In this document: piece by piece, positions 1 to 5,190 of the stretch | Layout of the letters: each line of letters starts with the position of its first letter | Numbering within the stretch: the stretch's first letter is position 1 | From: Pseudomonadota bacterium | Lineage (GTDB): Bacteria; Pseudomonadota; Alphaproteobacteria; Rhizobiales; Xanthobacteraceae | DNA: 5,190 nt | Direction: 5' to 3' | Assembly: GCA_023405565.1 (NCBI GenBank) | Contig: JAEXXW010000135.1 | Location: 1 to 5,190, forward strand | Translations under genes and position numbers: made by a program | The notes under the pieces: generated by a model | The model's input: the letters and a program-made list of their open reading frames with translations, nothing else | Databases searched by the model: none | Told to the model about the DNA's origin: nothing

Positions 1-781
1 CGCGATAGGCAAGGACGTACCAGAGGCCACCAATCACGATGAGCAGGGTGATTTCCAGGACACACACCGCAGCGATGGTGGGGTCCAGAGCATAACCGAT
101 GTTCTCGAACATCTTCTTTGGCAACGTCACGTTCGACCCACTGAGGAACAGCGCGACGATGAGATCGTCAAACGACGTCATGAACGCAAACAAAAGACCG
201 CTCAAAATACTCGGACGTATCAGCGGAAACGTGACGTGCACGAAAGCCCTGATCCGGCTGGCTCCGAGCCCGATCGCTGCCTGCTCGAGCGCGACATCGA
301 ATTGCTTGAGGCCGGACGTGACGACAATAACCATCAGCGGCAGCGCAAGAACCGTATGGGCAAGAACGAGGCCATACCACGTCCCGACCCACCGCAGACT
401 GGACATGAGACTGTAGATTGCAATGGCGATGACAATCGACGGAACGATCATCGGCAGGACAACGATCTTGTCCACGATCACCTTCGCCCAGGTCACGCGT
501 GTCCGCGTCAAATAAAATGCCACGGGAACACCCAAAGCAGCCGACAGCAGCCCGGTCAGGATCGCCACCTGCAGAGACAGCATTGTCGCGCGCATCCAGC
601 TGGCCGAGCTGAAGAAAGCCTCGAACCATTTCCAGGAAAAGCCTGGGGGCGGGAACTGGAGAAAGGACGCCGAACTGACCGACAATGGGAAGACGATCAC
701 CAGCGGCAACATCAGGAAAGCAAAGACCAGAACGCAGAAAGCCAGAAGAAGGGAACGCCCCCAACCTGAAGTGGCTGTCAT
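1..781 (-). CDS. PotC-type ABC transporter inner-membrane permease (3' end outside window)
   Basis: Second membrane subunit of the importer; with the upstream permease it should form the heterodimeric channel in the inner membrane. The frame is open from an ATG at 781 to the window edge, giving 260 residues, so only a short C-terminus is missing compared with usual PotC-like lengths of about 260-280. The start is firm: GGAGG lies 5 bases upstream (787-791 on the plus strand), and an in-frame TAG occurs 11 codons before it with no other ATG between. The protein begins MTATSGWGRSLLLAF and has about six hydrophobic segments (roughly residues 10-33, 66-91, 101-126, 136-156, 192-213, 236-258). The EAA loop that docks on the ATPase is clear: E166-QAAIGLGAS, with P186 at its end. 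The stretch SFDDLIVALFLSG (203-215) followed by TLPKKMFENI is typical of PotC-like permeases. Substrate cannot be read from it. Confidence 0.93.
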   Translation of the reverse strand, partial: MTATSGWGRSLLLAFCVLVFAFLMLPLVIVFPLSVSSASFLQFPPPGFSWKWFEAFFSSASWMRATMLSLQVAILTGLLSAALGVPVAFYLTRTRVTWAKVIVDKIVVLPMIVPSIVIAIAIYSLMSSLRWVGTWYGLVLAHTVLALPLMVIVVTSGLKQFDVALEQAAIGLGASRIRAFVHVTFPLIRPSILSGLLFAFMTSFDDLIVALFLSGSNVTLPKKMFENIGYALDPTIAAVCVLEITLLIVIGGLWYVLAYR

Positions 782-786
782 GTCAG

Positions 787-791
787 CCTCC
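787..791 (-). promoter_or_regulatory. Ribosome binding site of the second permease
   Basis: GGAGG on the minus strand, 5 bases before the ATG at 781. It is the clearest Shine-Dalgarno sequence in the operon and fixes the start of the last gene. It suggests that this gene, set apart by an 84-base gap, is translated independently rather than by coupling. Confidence 0.75.
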
Positions 792-815
792 GTGTCCGGC
801 CAGATACGCGCCTAG

Positions 816-842
816 GGCCGAGCGCAATGACGCCGCTCGGCC
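816..842 (-). other. GC-rich intercistronic hairpin between the two permease genes
   Basis: The arms GGCCGAGCG and CGCTCGGCC pair perfectly over 9 bases around a 9-base loop, inside the 84-base gap between the two permease genes. No run of T follows on either strand, so it is not a canonical intrinsic terminator. In the minus-strand transcript it begins 23 bases after the first permease's stop codon and ends 34 bases before the second permease's start. Such intercistronic stems can stabilise upstream mRNA or lower downstream expression; its role here is inference. Confidence 0.6.
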
Positions 843-865
843 GTCGTCCGTCAGCAACAAGGGGA

Positions 866-1735
866 TCAGGACTGGTCATGCTTCCTCGATGTGAGGAGGC
901 CGAGAACGGCATAGACCACGATCGTGACGATCACGATGATCGCCGACAGCGCCGCAGCAAACGGCCAGTTGAGCAATTGGCTGACCTGGAGCTGGATCAG
1001 GTTGGCGATCATGATGACCCGGCCACCACCCAGCAAGGCCGGCGTGACATAGGCGCTGAGCGCGATAATGAAAACCAGTGCGACGCCGGCGAGGATGCCG
1101 TTCATGGTGAGCGGCAGGTAGATGCGCGTAAAGATCGACAGCGTGCCGGCTCCCATTCCCTGCGCTGCAAGGACAATATTCGGATCGATACGCCTCATCG
1201 CTGCGTAGATCGGCAGAACCATGAACGGGACCAGATAATGCACCGTTCCAACAAGGACGCCTGTCATATTGTACATCAGCGGCACAGGCTCCGAGATCAC
1301 TCCCAAATCAATGAGCGTTCTATTGAGCACGCCATTGCGCCCCAGCAGAACCATCCAGGCATAGGTCCGCATGAGGAGGCTGGTCCAGAATGGCAACATG
1401 ACAAACAGGAATCCGATGGCCGCAGCCATCGGCGTTGTCGTCGCAAGGAAATAAGCAACCGGGTATGCGAGGATCAGACAGACCAGCGCGGTAAGAAACG
1501 CGACCTTGAATGACAGGATGATCACCGACAGATAGAGCGGATCATGAATGGCCTTGGCATAGGGTTCAAAGGCACCCGAACCCGCACTCAACTTCAATAG
1601 ATCGAGCAGCGGCGCAAACAGCAGGATCGACAGAAAAGCCAGCGCGGGAAACACCAGCAAGCCAAGCTTCCACTCAGCCTTGGCTGCCGAGCCGGCCCTT
1701 CCATCAGTCGCGATGGTTGCTGCTGCCGCGGTCAT
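866..1735 (-). CDS. PotB-type ABC transporter inner-membrane permease
   Basis: First membrane subunit of the importer, 289 residues, a usual PotB-like length. A cytoplasmic N-terminus of about 22 residues precedes roughly six hydrophobic segments (about 23-43, 66-97, 103-125, 155-178, 212-235, 258-281). The stretch LPFWTSLLMRTYAWMVLLG (114-132) followed by NGVLN is a hallmark of PotB-like permeases. The ATPase-docking loop is at about 188-210 (LAAQGMGAG, ending in P208). Its usual first glutamate is replaced by L189, which is a mild oddity. The ATG overlaps the TGA of the ATPase gene as ATGA, so translation is probably coupled; GGGGA lies 4 bases upstream. The next gene, a PotC-type permease, begins 84 bases after this stop and should be its partner. 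The family assignment is strong, the substrate unknown. Confidence 0.95.
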   Translation of the reverse strand: MTAAAATIATDGRAGSAAKAEWKLGLLVFPALAFLSILLFAPLLDLLKLSAGSGAFEPYAKAIHDPLYLSVIILSFKVAFLTALVCLILAYPVAYFLATTTPMAAAIGFLFVMLPFWTSLLMRTYAWMVLLGRNGVLNRTLIDLGVISEPVPLMYNMTGVLVGTVHYLVPFMVLPIYAAMRRIDPNIVLAAQGMGAGTLSIFTRIYLPLTMNGILAGVALVFIIALSAYVTPALLGGGRVIMIANLIQLQVSQLLNWPFAAALSAIIVIVTIVVYAVLGLLTSRKHDQS

Positions 1736-2871
1736 TGCGTCCCCAGCAAATGCCCGTCATTGGCCCACCAGCCAAATGGCACGATATCGCCAACCGACAA
1801 GCGCGTGTGACGATTATCGATCGTTGCCCGCGCCGTCAGAGTAGCGCCGCTATCCGTTTCAAGGCGCCATTTTACCGCGCTACCGAGATAGATGACGTCG
1901 CTCACCCGGCAATGAAGCACGTTGTCCCGCATCACCTCTCCCACAACCGGAACAAGACGCTCAGGACGCAACAAAAGGGTCACATCGTCGCCAACCAGAC
2001 TGGACGGCATACTATCGCATCGGACCGTCAAACCGGATCCCATGTCGATCGTTATCGTATCGCCGACGCGCGACTGAATACGACCCTTCAACAGATTGGA
2101 CTCTCCCAGAAAGTCCGCCACGAAAACGCTACCCGGCCGGGCATAGATATCTTCAGGAAGTCCAACCTGCAGCAATGCGCCAGACTGCATCACGGCAATC
2201 CGATCCGACATCATCAGCGCCTCTTCCTGATCGTGCGTGATGAATATCGTCGTCAGGCCCAGGCGCCGCTGCAATGCGCGAACCTCCTCCTGCATGCCTT
2301 CGCGCAGCTTGCGGTCCAACGCGCCAAAGGGCTCGTCCAACAGCAGCAGCTTGGGCTGAAAGACAACGGCGCGCGCCAGCGCAACCCGTTGCTGCTGCCC
2401 GCCGGACAACTGCCGCGGAAGTCGATCGCCGAAGCCTGCCAGATGCACTTTCTGCAGGATCTCCTCGACACGCACGGCAATCTCACGCCGCGCAACCCCA
2501 CGCATTTTCAACGGAAACGCGACATTCTCCGCGACTGTCATATGCGGGAATAGCGCATAGTTCTGAAACACCATGCCGATATCCCGCCGCGCTGGCGGGA
2601 GTTTCGCCAAATTGGCTCCCTCGAGTGACAGATTTCCTTTATCGATAGCCTCGAAACCGGCAATGGCTTTCAACAATGTCGATTTACCGGAGCCGCTCGG
2701 CCCAAGCAGAGTGAGAAGCTCACCCCGCTTCACGGCGAGGCTTACCCCCGCAAGGGCGCGTACAGTCCCATAGGACTTTTCAACATCCGCGATATCGAGC
2801 GCGACCTCCGTTTGCGCGGCGGTGTGTCGAGTGTCTTCAGGCTTCACTGTTCGAGCTGCGGGAGCCAGCAT
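1732..2871 (-). CDS. PotA-type ABC transporter ATP-binding protein with TOBE region
   Basis: Cytoplasmic ATPase that powers the importer. From the ATG at 2871 it has 379 residues, matching PotA-type proteins. Visible motifs are Walker A GPSGSGKST (57-65), Q-loop VFQNYALFPHMTV with Q103, signature LSGGQQQR (155-162), Walker B LLLLDEP (175-181), ALD D-loop (184-186) and switch histidine H213 in ITHDQEEA. All catalytic residues are intact. The part after about residue 260 (LLLRPERL near 299-306) is the TOBE-type regulatory domain usual in this group. The frame extends further to a GTG at 2940, but that would overlap the binding-protein gene by 61 bases; the ATG 8 bases after that gene's stop is preferred. 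No good Shine-Dalgarno precedes it, so translational coupling is likely. About 25 residues, partly Ala/Pro-rich, precede the ABC core. The 3' end overlaps the permease start by 4 bases. Confidence 0.96.
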   Translation of the reverse strand: MLAPAARTVKPEDTRHTAAQTEVALDIADVEKSYGTVRALAGVSLAVKRGELLTLLGPSGSGKSTLLKAIAGFEAIDKGNLSLEGANLAKLPPARRDIGMVFQNYALFPHMTVAENVAFPLKMRGVARREIAVRVEEILQKVHLAGFGDRLPRQLSGGQQQRVALARAVVFQPKLLLLDEPFGALDRKLREGMQEEVRALQRRLGLTTIFITHDQEEALMMSDRIAVMQSGALLQVGLPEDIYARPGSVFVADFLGESNLLKGRIQSRVGDTITIDMGSGLTVRCDSMPSSLVGDDVTLLLRPERLVPVVGEVMRDNVLHCRVSDVIYLGSAVKWRLETDSGATLTARATIDNRHTRLSVGDIVPFGWWANDGHLLGTQ

Positions 2872-2879
2872 GGAGCGCG

Positions 2880-3950
2880 TCAACCGAGCAGCCAGCGCTG
2901 CCAGCGCTCCTTCAGCGCAACCACGTTCTTGTTCCACCACACGTCGTCTTGCCAGAAAGCAACTTTCAGATGATCCGGCTCGGTGGGCAGATAATTCACC
3001 ACTTTCGGATCGACGAATTTCAGAGAATCAGGATTCAGGCCGGGAGCGGCAAAGAGATTGGCAAATGTCGCCTGAGCTTTCGCATCGGTCATGGCAGCAA
3101 GAAACCGCTGCGACCAATAAGCGTTGGGCGCCCCCTTCGGAATACCGACATAGAACTGCTTGATCACCGCCTCATTCCAGACGATCGAGACCGGCACACC
3201 GGCATTGGCTGCAGTCATCATGCGTCCGTTCCAAGCTGAGGAGAGCACAACCTCCTTATCCGTAAGCAACTGCACCTGCTGGGCACCGGACTGCCACCAC
3301 ACGGTGATATGTTTGCGGATCTGGTCGAGCTTGCGAAAGGCACGGTCGACATCGAGCGGATAAAGCTCGCTCGGTTTTACGCCATCAGCGAGCAATGCGA
3401 ATTCGAGATTGTCGATCGGCGAGTTCCACAACGAGCGTGGCCCCGGAAATTTTCCGACATTCCAGAAATCGGCCCAAGATGTTGGCGCCTCTTTGGGAAA
3501 GGCGTCCTTTCGATACGCAAGATTTGTTGAATAGACAGCTGCGGTCAGAACGAAAGGATCGCGTGCGCTTTCCGGATAATTCGAGCGATCCACCACGCTG
3601 TTGTCGATCGGCTCGAGAAAACCCTCCTGCCCAGCCAGACGCGCGTCACTCGAGTTCAGCTCCGTGACATCCCATTCGATGTTACGAGTCTGAACCATGG
3701 CCTTCAGCTTGCCGAGATCCGGCGGGCTGGTCATTTCGACATCAATGCCGGTGCGCTCACGAAAGACCGCTCCATACGCGTCCTTCGTCGCATTCCCCAT
3801 CGCCCCGCCCGAGGCATTGACGATAAGGCGTGACGGCTTTGAAGGCGCTGCCTGAAGCGAATTCGACGATGTGCCGACGGTCATCGCCGCCCCTGCCATC
3901 GAAGCCCATTGAAGGAAGCGCCGACGATCCAGATTATCGATCTTGGTCAT
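2880..3950 (-). CDS. Tat-exported periplasmic solute-binding protein, PotD-type (extracellular solute-binding family)
   Basis: Binding protein that captures the substrate in the periplasm and delivers it to the permeases. From the ATG at 3950 it has 356 residues, close to the usual size. The N-terminus MTKIDNLDRRRFLQWASMAG has three arginines (R9-R11) followed by F-L, a good twin-arginine signal, then a weakly hydrophobic stretch and a likely cleavage site near LQA-A (32-35). Mature-domain markers of the polyamine-type family are PTSWADFW (156-163), KFPGPRSLWN (168-177), WWQSGAQQVQLL (218-229) and AWNGRM (239-244). The frame runs on to a TTG at 4037, but the added residues resemble no signal peptide, so the ATG is preferred; its Shine-Dalgarno is weak. 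It is the first gene of the transporter operon and ends 8 bases before the ATPase gene. A true polyamine ligand cannot be confirmed; linkage to hyuB suggests another nitrogen compound. Confidence 0.93.
   Translation of the reverse strand: MTKIDNLDRRRFLQWASMAGAAMTVGTSSNSLQAAPSKPSRLIVNASGGAMGNATKDAYGAVFRERTGIDVEMTSPPDLGKLKAMVQTRNIEWDVTELNSSDARLAGQEGFLEPIDNSVVDRSNYPESARDPFVLTAAVYSTNLAYRKDAFPKEAPTSWADFWNVGKFPGPRSLWNSPIDNLEFALLADGVKPSELYPLDVDRAFRKLDQIRKHITVWWQSGAQQVQLLTDKEVVLSSAWNGRMMTAANAGVPVSIVWNEAVIKQFYVGIPKGAPNAYWSQRFLAAMTDAKAQATFANLFAAPGLNPDSLKFVDPKVVNYLPTEPDHLKVAFWQDDVWWNKNVVALKERWQRWLLG
2891..2908. repeat. Tandem 9-base direct repeat in the 3' end of the binding-protein gene
   Basis: GCCAGCGCT occurs twice with no gap. 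It lies in frame and encodes the ERWQRW part of the binding protein's C-terminus. Each unit contains the self-complementary AGCGCT, so a small stem with a 3-base loop is also possible. It probably reflects a small in-frame duplication and has no evident separate function. Confidence 0.6.
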
Positions 3951-4075
3951 GATGACGTTTGCTTTCTGAAGAGGACAGACGTGATTTGCACAGCAGCTCA
4001 CTCCATTTGAAACGCTACGACACCCGGCAACAAGCAATCAACGCTGTAATTTAAGCAAGTTCGCTACTTTATTCA

Positions 4076-4198
4076 TCAGATCACCAGAAGAAGCACCGAC
4101 AAGAACAAAAACGCAGAAATGACTACAATAATCTTTCGTATTATTACTTGATCAATACTTACCCTTCGCCTCCCTCGGCGCACTCCCGACCCGACCAT
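4076..4198 (-). CDS. Doubtful 40-residue ORF with one predicted membrane segment
   Basis: An ATG at 4198 opens 40 codons ending in TGA at 4076. The product has a basic N-terminal part (VRRGRRRVSIDQ, residues 5-16) and a very hydrophobic C-terminal part (IIVVISAFLFLSVLLLVI, 23-40), which looks like a single membrane helix with positive residues on the inner side. The ATG lies only about 10 bases after the predicted TATAAT box at 4208-4213, so a transcript from that promoter would be nearly leaderless for this ORF. Against it: there is no clear Shine-Dalgarno, the codons (ATA ATA, AGG, CGA) are unlike those of the neighbours, and any T-rich stretch tends to read as hydrophobic residues. I do not recognise it. 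It may simply be untranslated leader. Confidence 0.2.
   Translation of the reverse strand: MVGSGVRRGRRRVSIDQVIIRKIIVVISAFLFLSVLLLVI
4128..4155 (-). promoter_or_regulatory. Weaker promoter candidate, proximal to the transporter operon
   Basis: On the minus strand TTGATC (4155-4150) and GATTAT (4133-4128) are separated by 16 bases; each box matches the sigma70 consensus at 4 of 6 positions. Transcription would start near 4121, leaving a leader of about 170 bases before the binding-protein ATG. The -35 box lies in the 8-base palindrome TTGATCAA. This region is AT-rich, so chance matches are likely. Confidence 0.3.
4138..4158. promoter_or_regulatory. GTATT-N11-AATAC inverted repeat, possible regulator site
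   Basis: Five-base arms GTATT (4138-4142) and AATAC (4154-4158) flank 11 bases, giving the T-N11-A geometry common at LysR-type regulator sites. The repeat covers the -35 box of the weaker promoter candidate and includes the palindrome TTGATCAA (4148-4155). No regulator gene is in the window, so the link to a regulator family is only inference. Confidence 0.25.
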
Positions 4199-4207
4199 CA
4201 CCCCAGG

Positions 4208-4236
4208 ATTATATGTGAAAAATCACATTTCGTCCA
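4208..4236 (-). promoter_or_regulatory. Sigma70-like promoter for the transporter operon
   Basis: On the minus strand TGGACG (4236-4231) and a perfect TATAAT (4213-4208) are separated by the ideal 17 bases; the -35 box matches TTGACA at 4 of 6 positions. Transcription would start near 4201 and read into the binding-protein gene after a leader of about 250 bases. It is the best promoter match I found in the window and lies 125 bases after the hyuB stop, so the transporter genes probably have their own promoter even if hyuB transcripts read through. Confidence 0.55.
4213..4228. promoter_or_regulatory. Palindromic operator candidate inside the promoter
   Basis: ATGTGA-AAAA-TCACAT is a palindrome with 6-base perfect arms and a 4-base centre. 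It fills most of the spacer between the -35 and -10 boxes and shares one base with the TATAAT box. A protein bound here would block RNA polymerase, so repression is the natural reading. The half-site TGTGA resembles CRP-family half-sites, but CRP usually has a 6-base centre and FNR/FixK sites use TTGAT half-sites; a GntR-type or other dimeric repressor is equally possible. Confidence 0.45.
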
Positions 4237-4361
4237 GAAAGTGGCACTGACGAAGCCTTCGGGGCGGAACCGGAGACTGCGAGCAACAACAGAGCCGAAG
4301 CATGTTCCGCATCGTTCGTTGCCCGCGTGCCTTGGCATCGCATTGCGAGTGACGCGCCAGA

Positions 4362-5190
4362 TCAACTGACCCGCATGGCCTTTGTCGGCTCGCTGCTGCA
4401 TGAAAACAGCCGCTCTTCACTCAACACCGCCTGCGAAAAGCCAAGCGGAGCAAGGAAGCTATCCAGGTAGCTCGTATTCGGTGTGCCGGCACCGTTGCGC
4501 TTGGCACGAATCTCCGTGCGCCGCGCCTCGGTTTTCGCCAGATCGACGGCGTTTCCATCGGGATCAATGATCACGCCATAAACATTCACGGCATAATCTG
4601 CGGTGAAAAGATCCAGCTGGACATCCTGCAACACAAGCTCGGGATCACGCTCAAGCGGATCTCCGTTGCCGGCCCCACCAGCGGATATATGGCAGAAGAC
4701 ATCACCAGCCTTCATGATGACCGGCGTCATCGGCATTACCGGCAACAGCTTCTGCTCATCCCCCGGATTGAGAATGTTGAAGCTCGGCGTTCCCGGATAG
4801 TCGCCCTCCAGACCATAAGGAAGATGTCGGCGACGATCGGAGCGCATGATCAGCGTCGCCTCGTCGGCACGCAACTGGTACTCGCGGACAAAAGCCGGAG
4901 CTCCGCGATGACGGCCCGGACCACCGGAATTCTGCACGAGGCCATACCGCGTGATCAGCACCGGACAATGTGCCTCGATCATCTCGACAGGTTGATTGGT
5001 GAGATTGCCGCCAGGATTCGGAATGCCATGCTCGCCATCCCGCGTGCGCAGCGCGCCGCTCGCACCCGCGAGCGTTTCGGTGCAAATGAAGGGCCGCCCG
5101 TCATGACGGCCGGCGATCACCGGGAACGTCACACCGCCCTCGCCGGCGGCCGGCACACGATCCGGCAGGATCTTGGCGAATGCGCCAAAC
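4362..5190 (-). CDS. hyuB: Hydantoinase B / 5-oxoprolinase B-family subunit, C-terminal part (5' end outside window)
   Basis: C-terminal 275 residues of a HyuB-family protein; full-length members usually have about 520-580 residues. The frame is open at the window edge and continues upstream (FGAFAKILPDRVPAAGEGG); the GTG near 5156 is internal, not a start. Family marks in order are QPVEMIEAHCPV (about 66-77), NSGGPGRHRG (87-96), MRSDRRRHLPYGLEG (115-129), the glycine-rich GGAGNGDPLERDP (171-183) and YGVIIDPDG (204-212). HyuB works with a HyuA subunit in ATP-dependent opening of hydantoin or 5-oxoproline rings, and relatives form acetone or acetophenone carboxylases, so the exact reaction is open. 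A hyuA gene would be expected just upstream, outside the window. The glycine motif reads GGAGNGDP rather than the commoner GGGGYGDP. The codirectional transporter downstream may supply its substrate. Confidence 0.92.
   Translation of the reverse strand, partial: FGAFAKILPDRVPAAGEGGVTFPVIAGRHDGRPFICTETLAGASGALRTRDGEHGIPNPGGNLTNQPVEMIEAHCPVLITRYGLVQNSGGPGRHRGAPAFVREYQLRADEATLIMRSDRRRHLPYGLEGDYPGTPSFNILNPGDEQKLLPVMPMTPVIMKAGDVFCHISAGGAGNGDPLERDPELVLQDVQLDLFTADYAVNVYGVIIDPDGNAVDLAKTEARRTEIRAKRNGAGTPNTSYLDSFLAPLGFSQAVLSEERLFSCSSEPTKAMRVS

Larger units (their letters stand above)
3951..4361. other. 411-base intergenic region between hyuB and the transporter operon
   Basis: Non-coding stretch between two genes of the same direction, visibly richer in A+T in its 3951-4160 part than the flanking genes. 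It holds two promoter candidates reading toward the transporter operon, a palindrome inside the stronger promoter, an inverted repeat overlapping the weaker one, and a doubtful 40-codon ORF. Between 4237 and 4361, just after hyuB, I see no convincing terminator: the only compact stems are very short (for example CGAAGGCTTCG) and lack a T run. Read-through from hyuB therefore cannot be excluded. I see no RNA gene or recognised riboswitch. Confidence 0.7.

Noticed and set aside
168..764. Minus-strand 198-codon ORF overlapping the second permease
   Set aside because: Its product is rich in Arg, Cys, Asp and Ser with no family features, while the alternative minus frame from the ATG at 781 gives a clear PotC-type permease over the same bases.
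827..1513. Plus-strand 228-codon ORF, and similar long plus-strand ORFs at 236-769 and 1717-2553
   Set aside because: They are antisense to clear transporter genes; the products are rich in Arg, Gln, His and Asp with no hydrophobic core, as expected from reading such genes backwards.
2872..2940. N-terminal extension of the ATPase to the GTG at 2940
   Set aside because: It would overlap the binding-protein gene by 61 bases, and the ATG at 2871 gives the normal family length and operon spacing.
3951..4037. N-terminal extension of the binding protein to the TTG at 4037
   Set aside because: The added residues include several cysteines and would place the twin-arginine signal internally; the ATG at 3950 puts it at the N-terminus.
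4213..4228. Palindrome as an intrinsic terminator for hyuB
   Set aside because: The stem is only 6 mostly weak pairs and is followed by ATAATCC instead of a T run; its position between promoter boxes fits an operator better.
4198..4401. Minus-strand 67-codon ORF overlapping the hyuB 3' end
   Set aside because: It starts inside hyuB in another frame, ends within the promoter region and has no recognisable features.
4756..5085. Minus-strand 109-codon ORF within hyuB
   Set aside because: It is an out-of-frame shadow of the HyuB coding region, with a Ser/Arg/Trp-rich product.

Overview
The window looks like part of a chromosome or large replicon of a Gram-negative, moderately GC-rich proteobacterium. 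An alphaproteobacterium of the Rhizobiales type is my best guess from codon usage, the twin-arginine solute-binding protein and the gene set. That taxonomic call is inference. Every gene I can support lies on the minus strand, so the biological reading order runs from high to low coordinates.

Layout in reading order: (1) 5190-4362 is the C-terminal half of a hydantoinase B / 5-oxoprolinase B-type subunit (HyuB family), cut by the window edge. (2) 4361-3951 is a 411-base intergenic region. It holds a good sigma70-like promoter (TGGACG-17-TATAAT) with a perfect-arm palindrome between its boxes, a second weaker promoter candidate overlapping an inverted repeat, and a doubtful 40-codon ORF. (3) 3950-2880 is a Tat-exported periplasmic solute-binding protein of the PotD type. 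(4) 2871-1732 is a PotA-type ATPase with a C-terminal TOBE region. (5) 1735-866 is a PotB-type permease. (6) 781-1 is a PotC-type permease with its last few residues outside the window.

Items 3-6 form one complete ABC importer operon in the order binding protein, ATPase, permease, permease. The joints are tight: 8 bases between binding protein and ATPase, and a 4-base ATGA overlap between ATPase and the first permease. The exception is an 84-base gap between the two permeases, which contains a strong GC-rich hairpin.

By family, the importer belongs to the spermidine/putrescine/2-aminoethylphosphonate-like group. The codirectional hyuB gene upstream suggests that the imported compound may be a cyclic amide, hydantoin, lactam or related nitrogen compound handled by a HyuA/HyuB-type enzyme rather than a polyamine. 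The sequence does not prove the substrate. I see no mobile elements, RNA genes or CRISPR arrays, and no clear sign of a wholly new system. The most interesting non-coding signals are the promoter-embedded palindrome and the inter-permease hairpin.
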